Positions 1-5,057 of a DNA stretch of 7,601 bases are shown piece by piece. The first letter of the stretch is position 1. Each line of letters opens with the position of its first letter. Source of the stretch: JAHEYF01 sp045805185 (GTDB taxonomy: Bacteria > Bacteroidota > Bacteroidia > B-17B0 > Aurantibacillaceae). Under the pieces are notes generated by a model. The model saw only the letters and a list, made by a program, of their open reading frames with translations. It searched no databases and was not told the DNA's origin. The stretch spans positions 1 through 7,601 of the forward strand of contig JBJMLS010000268.1 in the NCBI GenBank assembly GCA_045805185.1. The letters run 5' to 3'. Position numbers and translations under genes: made by a program.

Positions 1-559
1 CACCCACGCCCGCAAACACACTCAAACCTCCGTAGCCTTTCGCAATATTATTAATGAGTTCCTGGATCAATACTGTTTTACCCACACCGGCACCACCAAA
101 CAAACCGATCTTACCACCTTTTGCATAAGGCTCGATAAGGTCAATAACCTTGATCCCGGTAAACAGCACCTCTGTTGAAGTTGAAAGCTCTTCAAATTTT
201 GGCGGCTGGCGATGGATCGAATAACCACCTACGTTAGAAACAGGTCCGATACCGTCGATGGCCTCGCCAACAACGTTAAATAAGCGGCCCTTCACTTTAT
301 CGCCGGTTGGCATGGTGATAGGAGTTCCCAAAGCGGTAACTTCCATGCCTCGCATTAAACCATCGGTAGAGTCCATGGAAATTGCGCGGACAGTGTCCTC
401 ACCAATATGCTTCTGGCATTCAAGAATTACTTTTTGCCCGTTGCTTTTTACGATTTCCAAAGCGTCAAGGATATTCGGCAGCTTTCCTCCCTCCGTATCA
501 AATCTCACATCGATTACCGGTCCAATGATCTGGGCTATTTTTCCAACTTTTTTCGACAT
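1..559 (-). CDS. atpD: F1 ATP synthase subunit beta (N-terminal part, runs off window)
   Basis: The reverse strand encodes 186 residues from an ATG at 559 and continues past base 1. The subunit is the catalytic beta chain of the F1 head of the proton-translocating ATP synthase, on the cytoplasmic face of the inner membrane, where it makes ATP from ADP and phosphate. The N-terminal beta-barrel domain is seen at about residues 5-80 (KIAQIIGPVIDVRF near the start), followed by the start of the nucleotide-binding domain. The Walker A loop GGAGVGKT is at residues 155-162, with K161 and T162 as phosphate and magnesium ligands. The last visible residues, SVFAGVG, lead into the usual GERTREG segment, which is outside the window. 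No frameshift is seen in the visible part. The start is supported by the family's typical N-terminus and by a promoter about 29 bp upstream. It is divergent from ribF. Identification is very secure; the missing part is simply cut by the window edge. Confidence 0.97.
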   Translation of the reverse strand, partial: MSKKVGKIAQIIGPVIDVRFDTEGGKLPNILDALEIVKSNGQKVILECQKHIGEDTVRAISMDSTDGLMRGMEVTALGTPITMPTGDKVKGRLFNVVGEAIDGIGPVSNVGGYSIHRQPPKFEELSTSTEVLFTGIKVIDLIEPYAKGGKIGLFGGAGVGKTVLIQELINNIAKGYGGLSVFAGVG

Positions 560-587
560 CTTAATTAGGTGTTTTTTAATTCGGGTG

Positions 588-595
588 CAAAGATA
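588..595 (-). promoter_or_regulatory. Bacteroidota-type -7 promoter element for atpD
   Basis: On the minus strand this reads TATCTTTG, a full match to the TAnnTTTG element recognised by the primary sigma factor of Bacteroidota. Transcription would start a few bases further on, around 580-584, leaving a short leader of roughly 20-25 nt before the atpD ATG at 559. A -33 TTG at the usual 19-21 bp spacing is not present; only a T/A-rich TTTAAC lies there. The leader lacks a Shine-Dalgarno sequence, as is common in this phylum. The element match is seen directly; its activity is inferred. Confidence 0.7.
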
Positions 596-624
596 ATGTT
601 TTTCAATTAATGGTTAAAGGAGCT

Positions 625-640
625 GTTAATAATTATTAAC
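625..640. promoter_or_regulatory. Perfect 16-bp palindrome in the atpD/ribF divergent region (possible operator)
   Basis: GTTAATAATTATTAAC is its own reverse complement over all 16 bases and does not extend further (flanks T and C). Its centre lies about 50 bp upstream of both the inferred atpD start of transcription (near 582) and the inferred ribF one (near 681). Such symmetric A/T-rich sites often bind dimeric regulators, but the composition is simple enough that chance cannot be excluded. No regulator is identified. Confidence 0.35.
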
Positions 641-667
641 CGAAAACAAATATCCTTTATATATTTC

Positions 668-675
668 TACCTTTA
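668..675 (+). promoter_or_regulatory. Weak candidate -7 element for ribF
   Basis: TACCTTTA matches TAnnTTTG except for the last base. It lies 22 bp upstream of the ribF TTG start, a sensible position for a short leader. There is no TTG at the expected -33 distance. This is the best candidate on the plus strand in the gap, but it is weak. Confidence 0.3.
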
Positions 676-697
676 CACTCCTTATTTTATCGGTAAA

Positions 698-1633
698 TTG
701 AAGATTTATAAAGATATAGCGCAGTTTGAAGCTGTTAACAAGCCCATTCTCACCATTGGCACCTTCGACGGGGTCCACCTGGGACATAAAAAGATTCTTA
801 ACCGGCTTAAAGAGCTAAAATCGCTTCATGACGGAGAAACCGTGGTTTTTACCTTTGATCCTCATCCCCGCACCGTACTCTTCCCGGAACAAAAGGACCT
901 GAAGCTGATCACAACAACTGCCGAGAAAACCGCCCTGGTGGAAGAAGCTGGAATTGACCATTTGATCATTTATCCTTTTAGCAAGGAATTCGCTTTACTG
1001 TCTTCGGAAGAATATATAAAGGAATTCCTGGTCGCCCGCTTACATACCAGAATACTCGTGATCGGCTACGATCACCGCTTCGGTCATAACCGCGAAGGAA
1101 ATATAGACACTTTAAAAAAATTCAGTCATGATCTGAACTATACGGTAGAGGAAATCCCGGCTCACGACATTGATTCCATCAACATCAGCTCCACACGGAT
1201 CCGGAGAGCGCTCGAAGAAGGAAACGTGAATAGTGCTAATACTTACCTCGGTTATCCTTATTTTTTCACGGGTAAGGTCGTCGAAGGCAAAAAACTCGGA
1301 CGCACCATTGGGTATCCCACTGTAAATATTGAGGTCGAAAGCAGTTTAAAACTGTTACCCGCTATTGGTGTTTATGCCGTTACAGTTGAATTCGAAGGGA
1401 GGCTCCACAAAGGCATGCTCAGTATTGGCGTCAATCCAACCACGGACGATGATGGAAAAATCAAGCTGGAAGTGAATATTTTTGAACTGAACGAGAACCT
1501 GTACACTAAACAACTAAGAGTTAACGTTCATTCACGGTTGCGCAACGAGGAAAAATTTGCTAACTTAGAGGAGCTAAAAAAACAGCTTGAAGTGGACCAG
1601 ATCAATGCACTACAGGCGCTTTCAGCCGTTTAA
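698..1633 (+). CDS. ribF: Bifunctional riboflavin kinase / FMN adenylyltransferase (FAD synthetase)
   Basis: This 311-residue cytoplasmic enzyme phosphorylates riboflavin to FMN and then adenylylates FMN to FAD. The N-terminal nucleotidyltransferase domain (about 1-180) has GTFDGVHLGH at 21-30, containing the HxGH nucleotide-binding motif, VIGYDHRFGHNREG at 121-134 and the ISSTRIRRAL motif at 163-172. The C-terminal flavokinase domain (about 185-305) has GYPTVNI at 205-211, GVYAV at 224-228, IGVNPT at 243-248 and LEVNIFEL at 257-264, where E258 matches the catalytic glutamate. Length is normal for the family (about 310). The start codon is TTG: no ATG or GTG occurs in frame upstream through the gap, and MKIYKDI is the N-terminus expected for Bacteroidota RibF. 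No FMN riboswitch is visible in the leader. An exported LRR gene follows 10 bp downstream, probably on the same transcript. Confidence 0.96.
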   Translation: MKIYKDIAQFEAVNKPILTIGTFDGVHLGHKKILNRLKELKSLHDGETVVFTFDPHPRTVLFPEQKDLKLITTTAEKTALVEEAGIDHLIIYPFSKEFALLSSEEYIKEFLVARLHTRILVIGYDHRFGHNREGNIDTLKKFSHDLNYTVEEIPAHDIDSINISSTRIRRALEEGNVNSANTYLGYPYFFTGKVVEGKKLGRTIGYPTVNIEVESSLKLLPAIGVYAVTVEFEGRLHKGMLSIGVNPTTDDDGKIKLEVNIFELNENLYTKQLRVNVHSRLRNEEKFANLEELKKQLEVDQINALQALSAV

Positions 1634-1643
1634 ACAAAAAACC

Positions 1644-2243
1644 GTGAAGACAACTATTTCCATATTTATTTTTTTTATTTTCATGAGCAACTCCATGTTT
1701 TCGCAGTTGCTGGATTCACTGAGCCTGGATACAGTGATGCCATATACCAGCCTGGCTGAAGCATTAAAAAACCCGGACAATGTGATCAAGCTGGAGTTGA
1801 GAAAACAAAAGCTGAAAACATTTCCAAAAGAGATCTTCAAATTTAAAAATCTGCAATGGCTGGACATCGGTAAAAACAGCATTAAAGAATTACCCGACAG
1901 TATCGAACTGCTCACCAAACTGCAATACCTCAATGTGAGCAGAAATGGAATGACCAATCTCAATAAAAATATCGGCAAGCTGACCAATCTCGTTTACCTT
2001 AATGCAAATAATAATGATCTTTTCGGACTACCTCCTCAAATCGGCAACCTGGAAAACCTGCAGGTACTGGATCTGTGGAGCAATAACCTGGAGGATTTTC
2101 CCGAAACGCTCAGCCAGCTGAAGAACCTGCGGGTAATGGACCTTCGCGTTATCTTAATTTCAGATGAAATGCAGGCGAAACTGGCAGCAATGGTTCCCTG
2201 GGCTAAAGTGGAATTTTCCCCGAGCTGTAAGTGTAAGTGGTAG
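1644..2243 (+). CDS. Small exported leucine-rich-repeat protein (GTG start)
   Basis: I choose GTG at 1644, giving 199 residues, over the longer frame from ATG at 1587, which would overlap ribF by 47 bp and bury the signal peptide behind 19 charged residues. From the GTG the protein begins MKTTISIFIFFIFMSNSMFS followed by Q21: short basic start, hydrophobic core, and a likely signal peptidase I cut before Gln, as is common in Bacteroidota. After a spacer come five 23-residue leucine-rich repeats of the LxxLxLxxNxLxxLPxxIxxLxN type at 47-69, 70-92, 93-115, 116-138 and 139-161, then a capping segment ending in PSCKCKW. The two cysteines (195 and 197) might form a disulfide or close the cap. There is no C-terminal sorting domain and no transmembrane helix after the signal, so periplasmic or outer-surface location is inferred. 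Such proteins usually bind other proteins; the partner is unknown. It probably shares a transcript with ribF. Confidence 0.85.
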   Translation: MKTTISIFIFFIFMSNSMFSQLLDSLSLDTVMPYTSLAEALKNPDNVIKLELRKQKLKTFPKEIFKFKNLQWLDIGKNSIKELPDSIELLTKLQYLNVSRNGMTNLNKNIGKLTNLVYLNANNNDLFGLPPQIGNLENLQVLDLWSNNLEDFPETLSQLKNLRVMDLRVILISDEMQAKLAAMVPWAKVEFSPSCKCKW

Positions 2244-2277
2244 TTTCGACCCGCTCAAAACTGGAACTACTTTTTTT
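2239..2277 (+). terminator. Candidate intrinsic terminator of the ribF-LRR transcript
   Basis: Bases 2239-2248 (GGTAGTTTCG) can pair with 2262-2271 (TGGAACTACT), ten pairs of which three are G-U wobbles, around a 13-base loop, followed by a run of T to 2277. The core GTAGTT/AACTAC is exact. The LRR stop codon (2241-2243) lies inside the 5' arm of the stem, so the hairpin overlaps the end of the gene. The stem is not G/C-rich, so strength is uncertain. Confidence 0.5.
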
Positions 2278-2278
2278 C

Positions 2279-2470
2279 AACACAGAGATACAGGATTATT
2301 AGAGTTTCACTGAGTTATTTATCCGAAGAATGTGGAATTTATATTGAATAATATGAAATAGAGTTTTTGGGGCTTCGCAGAGTTTTTATTCTTTTCAGTT
2401 AAAGCGCTAGTTTCAAAGCTAAAATTATTTATTTCTGTGTAGCCCTGTTCCTCTTGCTACTCTTATTGAA
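2279..2470. repeat. Imperfect, degenerate inverted repeat of the CACAGAG type filling the convergent gap
   Basis: The gap between the LRR gene and ltaE holds no plausible gene. It contains CACAGAGATACA at 2281-2292 and, inverted, TTTATTTCTGTG at 2428-2439 (10 of 12 bases match). Related pieces lie between: AGAGTTTCACTGAG at 2310-2323, and AGAGTTTTT twice in direct orientation at 2360-2368 and 2379-2387. Dispersed CACAGAG/CTCTGTG-rich repeats occur between genes in many bacterial genomes, and this looks like a decayed copy. No transposase and no target-site duplication are seen. The limits given are approximate. Confidence 0.35.
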
Positions 2471-2474
2471 AATA

Positions 2475-3485
2475 TCAGTTGATCTTTTTCAGCGCTTTTT
2501 CCACATCACCAAGCATCTCTTCTGTAAAGTCAAGATGAGTTACAAAACGGATAGTTTGTTTTCCAAACGCGGCGCATTTAATATTTTGTGCGGCAAGCTT
2601 CTCAATAAAAGCATCCGCTGTCATTTTTATATCGAAGATGACAATGTTGGTGTCTACAGGCAAAATAGTTTCCACAAACGGGCATCTCTTTAGCATCTCC
2701 CCGATCTTTCGCGCCCGCGCATGATCATCCTTCAGCCGACTGATATTATTTTCCAGCGCATACACTCCTGCCGCTGCAATAAATCCAACCTGCCGCATTC
2801 CTCCGCCGAAGAGTTTCCGCATCCTTCTCGCTTTCTTAACGAACTCCTTTGAGCCCAAAAGCACCGAACCTGCCGGGGTTCCCATTCCCTTTGAAAAACA
2901 GACGGAAATACTGTCGAAGAGCTTTCCTACTTCCTTCGGATCCTCATTGGTTTCCACAAGAGCGTTAAAGATCCGCGCGCCATCCAGGTGAAGGTTTAAC
3001 TTTTTGGAGCGGCACATTTCATGAATGGGTTTAATCTGGCCAATAGTATAATAACTTCCTCCTGCTTTGTTCACCGTATTTTCCAATGAAACGAGCGAAG
3101 TTCTCGTAAGCCAGTCGTAGTCGCCGTTTATATTCTGTTCCACCTGTGCTGCAGTAATTCTTCCGCGGTCGCCCTGCACCAGTCTTGCCTGAACACCTGA
3201 ATTACTGCTGATCCCTCCGCCCTCATAATTATAAATATGAGAATTCGCATCGCAGATGAGCTCATCACCCGGACGCGTATGCACACGGATGGCAACCTGA
3301 TTGGTCATTGTGCCGCTGGGACAGAACAGACCCGCTTCATGACCGAACATATCAGCGGTTTTCTGCTCCAGGTCAATTACGGTTGGGTCCTCATTAAAAA
3401 CATCATCTCCCACTTTAGCGCTGAACATGGCATCAAGCATTGCTTTGGAGGGACGGGTAACGGTATCGCTTCGGAGATCTATCAT
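2475..3485 (-). CDS. ltaE: Low-specificity L-threonine aldolase (PLP enzyme)
   Basis: This 336-residue cytoplasmic enzyme of PLP fold type I cleaves L-threonine and L-allo-threonine to glycine and acetaldehyde, and often acts on other beta-hydroxy amino acids. It starts MIDLRSDTVTRPSKAM, the family's hallmark N-terminus. PSGTMTN at 56-62 is the phosphate-binding loop; H83 (NSHIYNYEGGG) matches the histidine that stacks on the PLP ring; LDGAR at 167-171 supplies D168 to the pyridine nitrogen and R171; K199 in SVCFSKGMGTPAG is the Schiff-base lysine. GGGMRQ at 227-232 is also characteristic. All key residues are present and the length is normal. The ATG at 3485 is preceded by A-rich AATAAAA. 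It lies 153 bp beyond the ABC ATPase gene, separated by a tandem repeat, so it may be read through from the lpx operon or have its own promoter; I see no TAnnTTTG in the gap. Its 3' end faces the LRR gene. Confidence 0.95.
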   Translation of the reverse strand: MIDLRSDTVTRPSKAMLDAMFSAKVGDDVFNEDPTVIDLEQKTADMFGHEAGLFCPSGTMTNQVAIRVHTRPGDELICDANSHIYNYEGGGISSNSGVQARLVQGDRGRITAAQVEQNINGDYDWLTRTSLVSLENTVNKAGGSYYTIGQIKPIHEMCRSKKLNLHLDGARIFNALVETNEDPKEVGKLFDSISVCFSKGMGTPAGSVLLGSKEFVKKARRMRKLFGGGMRQVGFIAAAGVYALENNISRLKDDHARARKIGEMLKRCPFVETILPVDTNIVIFDIKMTADAFIEKLAAQNIKCAAFGKQTIRFVTHLDFTEEMLGDVEKALKKIN

Positions 3486-3500
3486 TTTTATTCAATTGGT

Positions 3501-3625
3501 GAGTTGGAGAATTGTTGAGTTGGAGAATTGTTGAGTTGGAGAATTGTTGGGTTGAGAATTGTTGAGTTAGAGATTGTTAAGTTGGAGAATTGTTGAGTTA
3601 GTGAATTGTCGAGTTAATTAGTTTT
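3501..3625. repeat. 16-bp tandem repeat, about eight units, between the ABC ATPase gene and ltaE
   Basis: The unit on the plus strand is GAGTTGGAGAATTGTT. Units 1-3 (3501-3516, 3517-3532, 3533-3548) are identical; units 4 and 5 (3549-3563, 3564-3578) are 15 bp with small changes; unit 6 (3579-3594) and unit 7 (3595-3610) differ at one to three bases; 3611-3625 is a decayed eighth. The plus strand has no C from 3494 to 3609, so RNA made in the direction of the neighbouring genes would have no G there, with about six C per unit. It ends 15 bp before the ltaE start codon. Identical adjacent units suggest recent slippage or expansion. Function is unknown. Confidence 0.95.
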
Positions 3626-3638
3626 GAATTATTCCAGT

Positions 3639-4277
3639 TCAGGTATTCCGTAATTTATAGTTTTCCACTTCAACTTGCTTTGTGCAGAATTCATACTCAT
3701 CTTCTATTTTATTACTGCAGACGATTACGGTTTTATCCGACGCATATTTTTCCATCATTTTTTTATACCAGGAGATCGCTGAGCGGTCAAGATTTGAAAC
3801 AGGCTCATCCAGCAACAATAATGGGCACTCCGCCAGTATGGCAAGCGTTAATTTTAAGCGTTGTTTCATCCCCGAAGAATAAAACTTTATAAACTTATCC
3901 TTGGCATGTTCAAGCTCTGCTATTTCAATTAGCTCTTTTACGGAATAGTTGTTCCGGAACGGTTTGAATACCGCCTGGTGCGTGATGCTTTCTACAATCG
4001 TAAATTCTTCAATCAGCTCCAGGTAAGGAGAGGCGATACTGAGCCGTTCATATATTTTATCGGGATGAATTTCTTTTCCGTGATCCGCATAGGTAATTTT
4101 TCCTTCGGTTGCAACCTGGTAATTGGCGATGACCTGCATTAATGTGGATTTCCCCGAGCCGTTGGATCCAAGGATCACATATTTATCGCCGGGGTTGATC
4201 GTCAACGACAGATTCCTGAAGATCCATTCGCGCAGGTAGCGTTTACCAAGATTCTCGAGCTGAATGGATAAGTGCAT
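3639..4277 (-). CDS. ABC transporter ATP-binding protein without an adjacent permease
   Basis: This 212-residue single nucleotide-binding domain has Walker A GSNGSGKST at 37-45, the signature loop as YSSGMKQR at 133-140 (SSGMK in place of LSGGQ), Walker B LLLLDEP at 153-159 with catalytic E158, and D-loop SNLD at 161-164. The switch-histidine position appears to hold N189 (VCSNKIEDE), and the Q-loop region around SPYLEL (83-88) has no glutamine. It resembles the short CcmA-like ATPases. No membrane segment is present, and no permease gene lies in the window, so the partner must be encoded elsewhere. The ATG at 4277 lies 3 bp after the lpxA stop, with AAAGGA 9 bp upstream inside the lpxA coding end, so it belongs to the lpx operon. 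That context hints at lipid or envelope export, but this is inference only; energising a non-transport process is also possible. Confidence 0.9.
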   Translation of the reverse strand: MHLSIQLENLGKRYLREWIFRNLSLTINPGDKYVILGSNGSGKSTLMQVIANYQVATEGKITYADHGKEIHPDKIYERLSIASPYLELIEEFTIVESITHQAVFKPFRNNYSVKELIEIAELEHAKDKFIKFYSSGMKQRLKLTLAILAECPLLLLDEPVSNLDRSAISWYKKMMEKYASDKTVIVCSNKIEDEYEFCTKQVEVENYKLRNT

Positions 4278-4280
4278 GAA

Positions 4281-5054
4281 TTATATTCCTTTCACGATAC
4301 CGTCTTTTGAATTACGGATGAAATCAACGATCTGTAAGCGCTCGGGAGTTTCCGTTATTTCCGCTTCCACCAATTCCAGCGCTTTGGAAACATTATGTCC
4401 TCTTATAAAGATCAACCGGTAAATATCTTCTATTAAGGTGATCGCTTCCTTAGAAAAACCGCGACGCGTTAACCCTACCGTGTTCACACCGATATACTGC
4501 AATGGCTCACGCGCCACACGGATATATGGGGGAACATTTTTCCGCACCAGTGATGCGCCGGCAATAAACGCATGCGCCCCGATAGTAACAAATTGCTGAA
4601 TGGCCACATTGCCTTCACAGATCACCCAATCCTCTATGTTTATATGGCCTGCCACTGCAACACTATTGGCCAATATAACATTGTTACCGATAATAGTATC
4701 GTGTCCTACATGAACGTAAGCCATCAACAGGCAATTGCTTCCTACTTTGGTGGTGTTCCTGTCCGCCGTTCCTTTATTGAAGGTGACGCATTCGCGAATA
4801 GTTGTGTTATCTCCTATCTCCGCGGTTGTATATTCGCCTTTGTATTTCAAATCCTGCGGAATAGCGCTGATCACTGCACCGGGAAATATCTTACAGTTCT
4901 TTCCGATGCGGGCCCCATCCATGATCACCGAATTGGGACCGATCCAGGTTCCGTCGCCGATCTGAACGTCACCAAAAATAGTAGCGAAAGGAGATACAGT
5001 TACATTCGTACCGAGTTGCGCTTTGGGATCAATAGAAGCTAAAGGTGAAATCAT
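4281..5054 (-). CDS. lpxA: Acyl-ACP--UDP-N-acetylglucosamine O-acyltransferase
   Basis: LpxA catalyses the first step of lipid A synthesis, moving a 3-hydroxyacyl chain from ACP to the 3-OH of UDP-GlcNAc in the cytoplasm. The 257 residues (E. coli has 262) consist of a left-handed beta-helix of hexapeptide repeats (about 1-185) and a C-terminal helical part (about 195-250). Diagnostic segments are QDLKYKGE at 67-74 and IRECVTFNKGT at 86-96. H118 in VHVGHDT corresponds to the catalytic H125 of E. coli, H115 to H122 and H137 to H144; H160 of E. coli is Q153 here. G166 matches the chain-length ruler G173 of E. coli, which leaves room for a long acyl chain, in line with long hydroxy fatty acids in Bacteroidota lipid A. 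It starts 3 bp after the lpxC-fabZ stop and ends 3 bp before the ABC ATPase gene, so translation is probably coupled. Confidence 0.97.
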   Translation of the reverse strand: MISPLASIDPKAQLGTNVTVSPFATIFGDVQIGDGTWIGPNSVIMDGARIGKNCKIFPGAVISAIPQDLKYKGEYTTAEIGDNTTIRECVTFNKGTADRNTTKVGSNCLLMAYVHVGHDTIIGNNVILANSVAVAGHINIEDWVICEGNVAIQQFVTIGAHAFIAGASLVRKNVPPYIRVAREPLQYIGVNTVGLTRRGFSKEAITLIEDIYRLIFIRGHNVSKALELVEAEITETPERLQIVDFIRNSKDGIVKGI

Positions 5055-5057
5055 AAA

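Noticed and set aside
258..596. Plus-strand frame opposite atpD
   Set aside because: It is antisense to clear atpD coding sequence and shows no recognisable motif.
560..697. FMN riboswitch ahead of ribF
   Set aside because: The gap is A/T-rich and lacks the conserved G/C-rich core and paired arms of an RFN element.
1587..1643. N-terminal extension of the LRR gene from ATG 1587
   Set aside because: It overlaps ribF coding sequence and places charged residues ahead of a clear signal peptide that starts at GTG 1644.
2439..2460. Terminator hairpin for ltaE (GTAGC/GCTAC, 12-base loop)
   Set aside because: The stem is only 5 bp and is not followed by a T run in the ltaE direction.
3501..3625. 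CRISPR array
   Set aside because: The 16-bp units abut each other directly with no unique spacers, and no cas genes are present.
4572..5042. 156-codon plus-strand frame opposite lpxA
   Set aside because: Shadow of a fully conserved lpxA; the translation has no domain features. The same applies to other plus-strand frames across 5172-7277 and 2454-3518, and to the minus frame at 1622-1987.
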